A stretch of DNA of 6,569 nt from NCBI GenBank assembly GCA_031283975.1, contig JAITAT010000146.1, positions 1 to 6,569 of the forward strand. Reading direction: 5' to 3'. The translations under genes and the position numbers were made by a program. This document shows, in pieces, positions 1-5,899 of the stretch; positions within the stretch are counted from its first letter, which is position 1; the number at the start of each line of letters is the position of its first letter. The notes below the pieces were generated by a model. That model saw only the letters and a list, made by a program, of their open reading frames with translations, searched no databases and was not told the DNA's origin. Source of the DNA: Synergistaceae bacterium (GTDB taxonomy: Bacteria; Synergistota; Synergistia; Synergistales; Synergistaceae).

Positions 1-57
1 AGGCTATGGGAACTTATTGCTGATTTCATGAGAGGGGATGTCGGTTTTGGAAGCTGA
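1..57 (+). CDS. C-terminal tail of upstream gene, probably MurG (partial)
   Basis: Reading from base 1 gives 18 codons (R L W E L I A D F M R G D V G F G S) and then TGA at 55-57. The ORF is open to the left edge, so only the last residues are visible. The short amphipathic stretch LWELIADFM would suit the final helix of MurG, the glycosyltransferase that makes lipid II. MurG commonly precedes murC in dcw clusters, and that is the main reason for the suggestion; the residues alone are not diagnostic. It would overlap murC by 20 bases if murC starts at 38, or by 11 if murC starts at TTG 47. Another frame is also open from the edge to TGA at 29-31, so the frame choice is not certain. Confidence 0.4.
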   Translation, partial: RLWELIADFMRGDVGFGS

Positions 58-1483
58 AATCTTCATTGATATTAAAAATCACAAGAACATACATCTAATG
101 GGCATCGGCGGCGCCGGAATGAGCGGTCTGGCCCTTTTGCTCAACGCGATGGGACATAACGTCAGCGGGTGCGACGCGGAAAACTCATTTTACGTGGAAA
201 AGGTTCGCAGAAAAGGCGTTGAAATTTCCATGGGGCATCACAAGGCGCATCTCGATCACTATAGACCTGAACTCATCATCCATACGAGCGCCATCGCGCA
301 GGATCATCCCGAACTCATCGAAGCGCGCCGCCGCGGTATTCCGGTGGCAAGACGCGCTGAGGTGCTGAGCCTGATATTCAACAGCCGCAAAGGCGTGGGA
401 GTGGCCGGAACCCACGGGAAAACCACCACATCGTCGATGATCGCGCTCCTCTCGGAATTGGCCGGGATGGATCCCACCGTAGCGATAGGAGGGGAACTCT
501 CGGATATCGGATGCAACGCGAAACTCGGCAAGGGTGAGTATATGGTCGCGGAACTCGACGAGAGCGACGGATCTTTCGAGCTTTTTTCACCGGAAGTGAC
601 TGTTATCACCAATATAGATTGGGATCACGTCGATCACTATCCCACCTACGATTCGGTGGTCGAGGCCTTTTTGAGACACGCTCGCGGGAGGAAACAAGGT
701 TCCCCGCTGATCGCGTGCGGGGAAGACGCGGGCGTGCGCGAATTGCTCACTTCCGGGATCGGAGGGGAAGCCGTCACCTACGGGTGGGGATGCGGATGGG
801 ACTGGGGCGCGACCGACGTCAGACATCAATGCGGGGGAGGCGTAAGATATGCCTTGAACCGTAATGGGCGCCCTATGGGAGACGTGCGTCTGAAGATTTC
901 AGGGGAACATAATATTCTCAATTCCCTTGCCGCGCTCGCTTCCGCCGAAGTGATGGGAATACGCCCGGAGTCGTACCGAAAGTCCATCGAAATATTCAAG
1001 GGCGCGAAGCGCAGAATGCAATACATCGGCGAGTCCGAGGGAATAATAGTATACGACGACTACGGGCATCATCCGCGTGAGATAGCGGCGACGCTCTCCG
1101 CGATGAACGCCGCTTTTCACAGAAGGCTTCACGTAATTTTTCAACCGCACCGTTATACCAGAACCCAGGCTTTGTACCGTGACTTCTCCTCGACGCTTCG
1201 CCATGTCGATAAGATTTATATTCTTCCCATATATTCGGCGGACGAAACGCCCATATCCGGCGTCTCGTCGTTCCTCATAGCCGATGAACTGGGCGCGTTG
1301 GGGCGGGATGACGCCGTGGTGTGCGGGGACTTTCAGGAAGCCGCCGAACAGATATATGAGGCCGTAAGGCCGGGCGATGTGGTGCTGACAATAGGCGCCG
1401 GCAGTATAGAGTGTCTCGGCAGGCAAATCTTGAAGCGCCTGGAGGGCAAGTTTCAGGGAGATGCGGAAGCCATCGGCGCGTGA
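38..1483 (+). CDS. murC: UDP-N-acetylmuramate--L-alanine ligase MurC
   Basis: MurC is the cytoplasmic ATP-dependent ligase that adds L-alanine to UDP-MurNAc, the first amino-acid step of peptidoglycan precursor synthesis. The 481-residue product has the full Mur ligase layout. The N-terminal UDP-binding Rossmann motif GIGGAGMSG is at 22-30. The ATP P-loop GTHGKTTT is at 124-131. The central domain has DESD at 174-177 and TNIDWDHVDHY at 191-201. GEHNILNS is at 289-296, and the C-terminal domain has YDDYGHHP at 339-346 and QPHRYTR at 369-375. The HHP and PHRYTR blocks favour MurC over MurD, MurE or MurF. Length is normal for the family. Start choice: ATG 38 has AGAGGGG directly against it with no spacer, whereas TTG 47 (codon 4) lies 9 bases after AGGGG (33-37) and could be the real start. 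The 3' end overlaps murB by 23 bases, implying coupled expression. Confidence 0.97.
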   Translation: MSVLEAEIFIDIKNHKNIHLMGIGGAGMSGLALLLNAMGHNVSGCDAENSFYVEKVRRKGVEISMGHHKAHLDHYRPELIIHTSAIAQDHPELIEARRRGIPVARRAEVLSLIFNSRKGVGVAGTHGKTTTSSMIALLSELAGMDPTVAIGGELSDIGCNAKLGKGEYMVAELDESDGSFELFSPEVTVITNIDWDHVDHYPTYDSVVEAFLRHARGRKQGSPLIACGEDAGVRELLTSGIGGEAVTYGWGCGWDWGATDVRHQCGGGVRYALNRNGRPMGDVRLKISGEHNILNSLAALASAEVMGIRPESYRKSIEIFKGAKRRMQYIGESEGIIVYDDYGHHPREIAATLSAMNAAFHRRLHVIFQPHRYTRTQALYRDFSSTLRHVDKIYILPIYSADETPISGVSSFLIADELGALGRDDAVVCGDFQEAAEQIYEAVRPGDVVLTIGAGSIECLGRQILKRLEGKFQGDAEAIGA

Positions 1484-2375
1484 TCTTCCGGGTTTATGCG
1501 CCCGGTATAACGTAAAACTCTCCCCTCACACGACATGGAATGTGGGAGGGGTGTCCGAAATATTGTTCGCCCCGTTCACAAAGGCCGATCTGACAGCCGT
1601 GATGAAATGGATCGGAGACTGCGGAATGGATTTTTATGTATTGGGCGGCGGTTCAAACGTTCTGATAACCGACGAGGTTCTAGAGACTCCCGTCGTGCTT
1701 ACGACTGGGATGACGGGAATATCGGTCAGGCGCGAAAACGGCGTTGTCTTTCTCGATTGCGCGGCCGGGACGCCTTTGAAAGAAGTGTTATCCCTGTGCG
1801 TGAAAAACGGGTGGAGCGGTCTCGAGTTCGCGGCCGGGATCCCCGGTACGGTGGGAGGAGCGATCGCCGGCAACGCGGGCGCCGCGAACTGGTTCATCGG
1901 ATCCGCCGTGGAAAGCGTGACCTCCGTCGAGCGCGGCGGCGCGGTCGTCAAATGGAGCGCGGGCGAAATAACGTGGGGATACAGGAAATGTTCGCTCTTT
2001 GGGGATGGCGGGCGCGTGGCGCAAAGCGTCTCTTTCATGCTTCGCGAGTCCGAGCGCGGCAAAGTGGCGCGTTCGGTGAAAGAGGCGATGGAAAGCAGAA
2101 AAACGCAGCCGGCCGCGTCCCGCACGGCGGGATGCGTTTTCAGGAATCCTCCCCTCGACAGCGCGGGAAGATTGCTGGACGCTGCCGGCTGCAAAGGAAT
2201 GAAGATGGGCGGCGCGAAGGTCTCGGAGGCTCACGCTAATTTTATAGAGAACGTGGGGGAGTGTACGGCGCATGACATACTGTCGCTCGCGCTGACCTGC
2301 AAAAAGATGGTTCGGGACGCGTTCGGGACGTCGCTCTGCTTCGAGATAAAAACTATCGGAATCGGGGATGCCTGA
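1461..2375 (+). CDS. murB: UDP-N-acetylenolpyruvoylglucosamine reductase MurB
   Basis: MurB is the FAD- and NADPH-dependent cytoplasmic enzyme that reduces UDP-GlcNAc-enolpyruvate to UDP-MurNAc, the substrate of the MurC encoded just upstream. The 304-residue product has the FAD-binding motif GGGSN at 62-66, and G-IPGTVGGA at 126-134 followed by GNAGA. The conserved arginine sits in YRKCSLF (Arg175), AGCVFRNP is at 223-230, and the closing catalytic-type glutamate is Glu295 in FEIKTIG. Absence of the extra insertions of the E. coli enzyme fits the shorter type II MurB form. Oddity: the residue aligning with the E. coli proton-donor serine (Ser229) is Cys225. The start is well bounded: the frame has a TGA at 1431-1433 and ATG 1461 is the only start before the conserved HTTWNVGG segment. 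Purines AGGGAG (1455-1460) abut the ATG, and GGAGGG lies 14 bases upstream. It overlaps murC by 23 bases and the next gene by 8. Confidence 0.96.
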   Translation: MRKPSARDLPGLCARYNVKLSPHTTWNVGGVSEILFAPFTKADLTAVMKWIGDCGMDFYVLGGGSNVLITDEVLETPVVLTTGMTGISVRRENGVVFLDCAAGTPLKEVLSLCVKNGWSGLEFAAGIPGTVGGAIAGNAGAANWFIGSAVESVTSVERGGAVVKWSAGEITWGYRKCSLFGDGGRVAQSVSFMLRESERGKVARSVKEAMESRKTQPAASRTAGCVFRNPPLDSAGRLLDAAGCKGMKMGGAKVSEAHANFIENVGECTAHDILSLALTCKKMVRDAFGTSLCFEIKTIGIGDA

Positions 2376-3189
2376 AATGCGCCGGCATAAGCATGAAGGA
2401 CGCCGATGGAAACGCTATATCTTAGTCGCTAGCATCTTGTGCGGCGCGCTTTATTTCACGGAGGCGCGGTACCGCTTTTTCAGGATGCAGAATATCGAAA
2501 TAACCCCGGGAAATGTCATTCCCGAAGAAGTCATCTGGCAGGCGCTGCCGAAAAACGTCGAGGATTTCTGGCCTTTGCTTTTCTTCTGCGAGTCGGGGTT
2601 TGAAAAACGCGTAATGGATTATTACCCCGTGTCGGTGGATATAGCGGTAGAAGGGTGGGGGAGATACAGGGTCGACGTCGCCCCGCTCGATATATTCCTG
2701 GCGGTCTCGTGGAATTCGGAACACTGGTGGCTTTCGTCAAACGGCCGCATGTGGCGGGCTACATTGCCCGCCGGAGCGATTGTCAAAGGAGTGACTTTCC
2801 CGAACCGGCCCATTCTGGCATGGGATTCACGGATGCCGGTTCCTTTGGATCCCGAACAGCAGAGGTGTGACATATATACGTCGAGCCTGCCCATGGCGAA
2901 GATAGCCAGGTGGTATGATACTATTGACAGGATAGGATGGAAGAACGACATTTACTGTCTGATGGCCAAAAAAATTGAAGGACGTCAGATGGTGCATATC
3001 ATGCTGGGCGGTCCCGACCGGATAACGGGGGAATTGGTCGTGAAGGACGACGCGTCAGACTGGCTGTCCCTGGCGGCCGCTCTCGAGAACATATACCCAA
3101 GCGCTTCGGGAGGCGTGCCTCAGGGGTTGGTCATAAACGCCACGTATACGAATATGACGTTTACCGTACTGGAAAAAGGGAAAATGTGA
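2368..3189 (+). CDS. ftsQ: Divergent FtsQ/DivIB-like divisome protein
   Basis: FtsQ/DivIB is a bitopic membrane protein that links early and late divisome parts (the FtsL/FtsB complex) on the outer face of the membrane. This 273-residue product has a very basic N-terminus (residues 4-16), one hydrophobic segment at about 17-31, and then an extracytoplasmic domain. FRMQNIEITPGNVIPEEVIWQ, from residue 39, looks like the start of a POTRA domain. It continues with VMDYYPVSVDIAVEGWGRY and ends in WLSSNGRMW (121-129), matching the FtsQ pattern of 'P..v.v.v...P' followed by 'l...G..w'. The exported part has three cysteines (74, 167, 197). Sequence similarity is weak, so the call rests on topology, these patterns and position between murB and ftsA. 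ATG 2368 overlaps murB by 8 bases. ATG 2377 (codon 4) lies 9 bases after GGGG 2364-2367, one base past the murB stop, and may be the true start. Confidence 0.72.
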   Translation: MPEMRRHKHEGRRWKRYILVASILCGALYFTEARYRFFRMQNIEITPGNVIPEEVIWQALPKNVEDFWPLLFFCESGFEKRVMDYYPVSVDIAVEGWGRYRVDVAPLDIFLAVSWNSEHWWLSSNGRMWRATLPAGAIVKGVTFPNRPILAWDSRMPVPLDPEQQRCDIYTSSLPMAKIARWYDTIDRIGWKNDIYCLMAKKIEGRQMVHIMLGGPDRITGELVVKDDASDWLSLAAALENIYPSASGGVPQGLVINATYTNMTFTVLEKGKM

Positions 3190-3245
3190 TGGGAACGATG
3201 AAACAAATCTTTTATTTTTTTGATGGGGGGCCCTGCGTTGTTTAA
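3189..3245 (+). CDS. Possible 18-codon minicistron at the ftsQ-ftsA junction
   Basis: ATG 3189-3191 shares its A with the TGA stop of the ftsQ-like gene (TGATG). It opens an 18-codon [21 protein letters not shown], ending at TAA 3243-3245. AAGGG at 3176-3180 is 8 bases upstream, a good ribosome binding site distance. The ORF fills the gap between ftsQ and ftsA and ends just beyond TTG 3238, one of the possible ftsA starts. I do not recognise the peptide and doubt it has a function of its own. If translated, it would more likely carry ribosomes from ftsQ to ftsA. It may also be a chance ORF, since short ORFs are common. Confidence 0.3.
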   Translation: MGTMKQIFYFFDGGPCVV

Positions 3246-4578
3246 AAAAACTTCTAGTTCGTCCGGTTACAGGGATCCGGAGGTTCTCGTCGGTCTCGAT
3301 CTCGGTACAAGCAAGGTAACCGTCGTCGTGGCGGAACGCGAAGGCCCGAGCGGGGAGGCCCAAATAATCGGCATCGGACAGGCGCCGTCCCGCGGAATAA
3401 GGAAAGGGCTCATAGTGAATATCGATCAGACTGTGAAATCCCTGAGACACGCCATCGAGGACGCGGAAAACATGGTTGGGCTCGAACTCACGGAAGCGAC
3501 CGTTTCATTCAGCGGAAGCGACGTTCAAAGCGTCAAGACGAGAGGAATGGTTTCTCTGGGACGGGCGCCGCGCCCCGTCATGCAGATAGACATCGAACGC
3601 GTGATAGAATCCGCTCAGGCAAATGTGTCGGTGCCGAGCGGCAAAATGATATTGCATACAATCCCCGTTGAATACTCCCTCGACGGCAATAGCGGGATAG
3701 ACGACCCTCTGGGTATGACGGCCATGAGATTGGATATCGAGCTGGAATCAGTGATAGTTCCGGTCGCGATGGTGCAGAACGTCCGAAATTGCGTTGAGAG
3801 AGCGAGGCTGGACGTGAGCGGGCTCGTGATAAAACCTCTCGCGTCCGCGCTGGGAGCCTTGACGCCGGAGGAGAGCGTGGTAGGCGCTTCCGTGGTCGAC
3901 ATAGGCGGCGGCACATGCGGAGTGGCGGTTTTTGTGGAGGGACGCCCGAAACACCTGGCGGTCATATCCGTGGGCGGCGATCACATAACGAACGACGTAT
4001 CCACCGTTTTGAAGATACCCATAAACAAGGCCGAAGAGATAAAAAAAGAGGTCGACCTTTTCTCTGAGGCCACTCCCGATCAGCCGGAAAACCTCGAATT
4101 CGACCATATGGGCCGTAACTATTCCTATTCCATGTCGGAACTTACCGACATCGTCCAATGCCGCGTCGAGGAGCTGTTCGCCGTCCTGATAAAAAACGAG
4201 ATAGCCGAGGCGGGAGTCGCCATGCTCCCGGGGGGACTCGTCATCACAGGCGGCGGCTCGAAAAGCGCCGGAATAGACCACTATCTCTCCCGGATAATGA
4301 ACACGCCGGTCAGGGTGGCTTTGCCTCTCGATTCCGGAAAGATGCCTCCGAACAGAAACGGGGCCGAGTACACTTGCGCCGCTGGAATAATACGGTACGT
4401 CCTGGAGCAGGAGAGAGATCCTTTCAGGTTTATAGACAATTCATTCGATTCGTCCGTCGCCGACTCGTCGATGGCTTCGCCGTCGGGTATCGGGAAAATG
4501 ATGAATTCGGCCGGCAGGAACGGCGGCAAGTTCCCGCTCCTGCAATCTATAATAAATTTATTCAAGGAATTATTCTGA
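3223..4578 (+). CDS. ftsA: Cell division protein FtsA
   Basis: FtsA is an actin-family ATPase that polymerises under the membrane, anchors FtsZ and recruits later divisome proteins. Numbered from this ATG, the product is 451 residues. It has the phosphate-1 loop LDLGTSK (about 25-31), then [18 protein letters not shown] and the FtsA-specific 1C region with [12 protein letters not shown]. The phosphate-2 loop [10 protein letters not shown] is around 226, with Cys after the Thr, and the adenosine loop [10 protein letters not shown] is at about 341-350. The last 16 residues, [16 protein letters not shown], form an amphipathic membrane-targeting helix. Length is normal. The start is uncertain: TTG 3220, ATG 3223 and TTG 3238 are in frame, and the frame is open only from 3202. 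ATG 3223 has only a T-rich stretch upstream. TTG 3238 has GGGGGG (3225-3230) 7 bases before it and is a serious alternative. The stop overlaps a small ORF leading to ftsZ. Confidence 0.96.
   Translation: MGGPALFKKTSSSSGYRDPEVLVGLDLGTSKVTVVVAEREGPSGEAQIIGIGQAPSRGIRKGLIVNIDQTVKSLRHAIEDAENMVGLELTEATVSFSGSDVQSVKTRGMVSLGRAPRPVMQIDIERVIESAQANVSVPSGKMILHTIPVEYSLDGNSGIDDPLGMTAMRLDIELESVIVPVAMVQNVRNCVERARLDVSGLVIKPLASALGALTPEESVVGASVVDIGGGTCGVAVFVEGRPKHLAVISVGGDHITNDVSTVLKIPINKAEEIKKEVDLFSEATPDQPENLEFDHMGRNYSYSMSELTDIVQCRVEELFAVLIKNEIAEAGVAMLPGGLVITGGGSKSAGIDHYLSRIMNTPVRVALPLDSGKMPPNRNGAEYTCAAGIIRYVLEQERDPFRFIDNSFDSSVADSSMASPSGIGKMMNSAGRNGGKFPLLQSIINLFKELF
4548..4553 (+). promoter_or_regulatory. Candidate -10 element for an ftsZ-proximal promoter
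   Basis: An exact TATAAT lies in the last codons of ftsA, about 57 bases before the ftsZ ATG. A transcript from here would start near 4560 and carry the 4581-4594 palindrome in its leader. Promoters inside ftsA that drive ftsZ are known in other bacteria. Against it: at 16-19 base spacing the upstream sequence is GC-rich with no -35 match, there is no extended -10 TG, and the heavy use of ATA codons makes TATAAT likely by chance (another occurs inside ftsZ at 4708-4713). Confidence 0.22.
4551..4562. repeat. Perfect 12-base palindrome at the end of ftsA
   Basis: AATAAATTTATT equals its own reverse complement. It lies within the codons of the FtsA C-terminal amphipathic helix (I-N-L-F) and overlaps the candidate TATAAT by three bases. 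It could be an operator-like site, but AT-rich codons for Ile, Asn and Leu can make such a palindrome by chance. Confidence 0.3.
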
Positions 4579-4598
4579 TGTCTCTCGCGAGAGATTAG
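4578..4598 (+). CDS. Possible 6-codon minicistron at the ftsA-ftsZ junction
   Basis: ATG 4578-4580 shares its A with the ftsA TGA stop (TGATG) and reads MSLARD before TAG 4596-4598. AAGGA at 4564-4568 lies 9 bases upstream, a workable ribosome binding site. The TAG overlaps the start of the ftsZ ribosome binding site (TAGGGGGAG), so a terminating ribosome would be placed 11 bases before the ftsZ ATG, well placed for re-initiation. The ORF also spans the 4581-4594 palindrome, which translation would keep unfolded. The peptide itself probably has no function. This is inferred from layout only. Confidence 0.3.
   Translation: MSLARD
4581..4594. repeat. Perfect 14-base palindrome just upstream of ftsZ
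   Basis: TCTCTCGCGAGAGA equals its own reverse complement and fills almost half of the 31-base gap between ftsA and ftsZ. As DNA it could be a binding site for a dimeric regulator. As RNA it could form a short hairpin with a 5-bp UCUCU/AGAGA stem and a CGCG loop, two bases before the AGGGGGAG ribosome binding site. There is no T-run, so it is not a terminator. Confidence 0.5.
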
Positions 4599-4604
4599 GG
4601 GGAG
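4597..4604 (+). promoter_or_regulatory. Strong ribosome binding site of ftsZ
   Basis: AGGGGGAG lies 5 bases before ATG 4610. It is the best placed Shine-Dalgarno match of any gene start in the window, which fits the high FtsZ level needed relative to FtsA. It fixes the ftsZ start. Confidence 0.8.
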
Positions 4605-4609
4605 TAACA

Positions 4610-5890
4610 ATGCCGGAAATTTTTCAGCTCGATACCCAAGGCCGCTCCAACCGAGAGATTATAAAAGTAGTGGGTGTGGGAGGAGGAGGAAACAACGCTT
4701 TAAATCATATAATACGCGGACGCGTCGAGGGCGTTGATTTTATAGCGGCAAACACGGATCACGCGCATCTCGATCTGATGGAGGCTTCCATTAAAATAAT
4801 GCTGGGAAAGGAACTGACGAGAGGGCTGGGCGCCGGAGCCGATCCGGCGATCGGGGAGAAAGCCGCCCTCGAATCGCGCGACGAGATTCGCGCCGCTCTG
4901 GAAGGAGCGGATATGATTTTTATCGCCGCCGGCATGGGTGGAGGAACGGGCACGGGCGCTTCGCCGGTGATAGCCGGTATAGCCAGGGAGACCGGAGCCT
5001 TGGTGGTCGCGGTCGTCACGAGGCCTTTTTCGTTCGAGGGCAAGAGACGTCTGGCGCATACGGTGGACGGGATAATGAACCTGAAAGAGCAGGTCGACGC
5101 ACTGATAGTGATCCCCAACGACAGGCTTCTGTCGATATCGGACAAAAAAACGCCGCTCAACAAAGCGTTCGAACAGGCGGACAATGTTCTGCATCAGGCG
5201 GTACAGGGGGTCACCGATTTAATTTTGCGCCCCGGGCTCGTAAATGTGGATTTTGCCGACGTGCGAACCATAATGAGCAACGCCGGTTCAGCGATAATGG
5301 GCATCGGAGAGGGGTATGGGGAAAACAGGGTGGCGACCGCGGCTCACAACGCCATCAACAGCCCGCTAATGGAAGTTCCGATGGTCGGAGCGAAGAGGGT
5401 GCTGTTCAACGTCACGGGCAGTTCGAAAATAACCATCCACGAGATAGACGAAGCGGCCACCATAATCAATAATGCGTCCGACAAGGACGTGAACCTGATA
5501 TGGGGGCAGGTTTTCGATCCCGATATGGATGACATGGTAAGAATTACCATAATAGCTACCGATTTCGACGAAGCCGTCGTCTCCGGGGCGATGCACTCCA
5601 TGTACTCCGCGGTCAGGACGCCTCAGCCGAACAGAATACTCACCAAACCGGCCCGCGTGGCGATAGCCGACACGACGGTCGGACAACAGAGCGCCGCGCC
5701 GGTCAGCGCTCCCCCCGTTCAGACCGGCGCTCCGGCGCCTGTTCAATTGAAGGGACGTTCCGATATGGGGGAGACGGAAGTCCAATTCGCCGGCGCGTCC
5801 GATGACGAAAATTTGTTCAGCAATCAGGGACTTCCGCAGGATCAACTGGATATCCCGCCTTACATCAGAAACAGGATAAAGAGAAAATAA
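4610..5890 (+). CDS. ftsZ: Cell division protein FtsZ
   Basis: FtsZ is the tubulin-like GTPase that assembles the cytokinetic ring at mid-cell. The 426-residue product carries the nucleotide-binding GVGGGGNNA at 22-30, the tubulin signature GGGTGTG at 110-116 followed by ASPVIAG, and the T7 synergy loop NVDFAD at 212-217, whose acidic residues complete the GTPase site of the next subunit. The globular core ends near 320. A long Ala/Pro/Gln-rich linker follows, then the conserved C-terminal peptide [10 protein letters not shown] (413-422), which in other FtsZ proteins binds FtsA, and a basic tail IKRK. Overall length is slightly above the E. coli protein because of the linker. ATG 4610 is supported by AGGGGGAG 5 bases upstream. 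The adjacent FtsA has its membrane helix, so the anchor-filament pair is complete. The stop is in the same frame as the next gene. Confidence 0.98.
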   Translation: MPEIFQLDTQGRSNREIIKVVGVGGGGNNALNHIIRGRVEGVDFIAANTDHAHLDLMEASIKIMLGKELTRGLGAGADPAIGEKAALESRDEIRAALEGADMIFIAAGMGGGTGTGASPVIAGIARETGALVVAVVTRPFSFEGKRRLAHTVDGIMNLKEQVDALIVIPNDRLLSISDKKTPLNKAFEQADNVLHQAVQGVTDLILRPGLVNVDFADVRTIMSNAGSAIMGIGEGYGENRVATAAHNAINSPLMEVPMVGAKRVLFNVTGSSKITIHEIDEAATIINNASDKDVNLIWGQVFDPDMDDMVRITIIATDFDEAVVSGAMHSMYSAVRTPQPNRILTKPARVAIADTTVGQQSAAPVSAPPVQTGAPAPVQLKGRSDMGETEVQFAGASDDENLFSNQGLPQDQLDIPPYIRNRIKRK

Positions 5891-5899
5891 GGCCGCCTG

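Noticed and set aside
252..640. Direct repeat of TCGATCACTAT (252-262 and 630-640) within murC
   Set aside because: Both copies end in codons for Asp-His-Tyr in unrelated parts of the protein; 11 bases at this distance is compatible with chance and codon preference.
899..1426. Long antisense ORF of 175 codons opposite murC (and others opposite murB and ftsA)
   Set aside because: These mirror the codon pattern of strongly supported genes on the + strand, contain no recognisable motif and lack convincing ribosome binding sites.
2924..2952. TTGACA (2924-2929) inside the ftsQ-like gene as a promoter -35 element
   Set aside because: At 17-base spacing the -10 position reads GACATT, only three of six matches, and other spacings are no better.
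3209..3222. T-rich tract after ftsQ as a rho-independent terminator
   Set aside because: No GC-rich inverted repeat precedes the T run, and all neighbouring genes continue on the same strand within a tight operon.
4708..4713. TATAAT inside the start of ftsZ as a promoter
   Set aside because: It lies in coding sequence for H-I-I-R with no -35 element, and a transcript from it would lack the ftsZ start; explained by ATA codon use.
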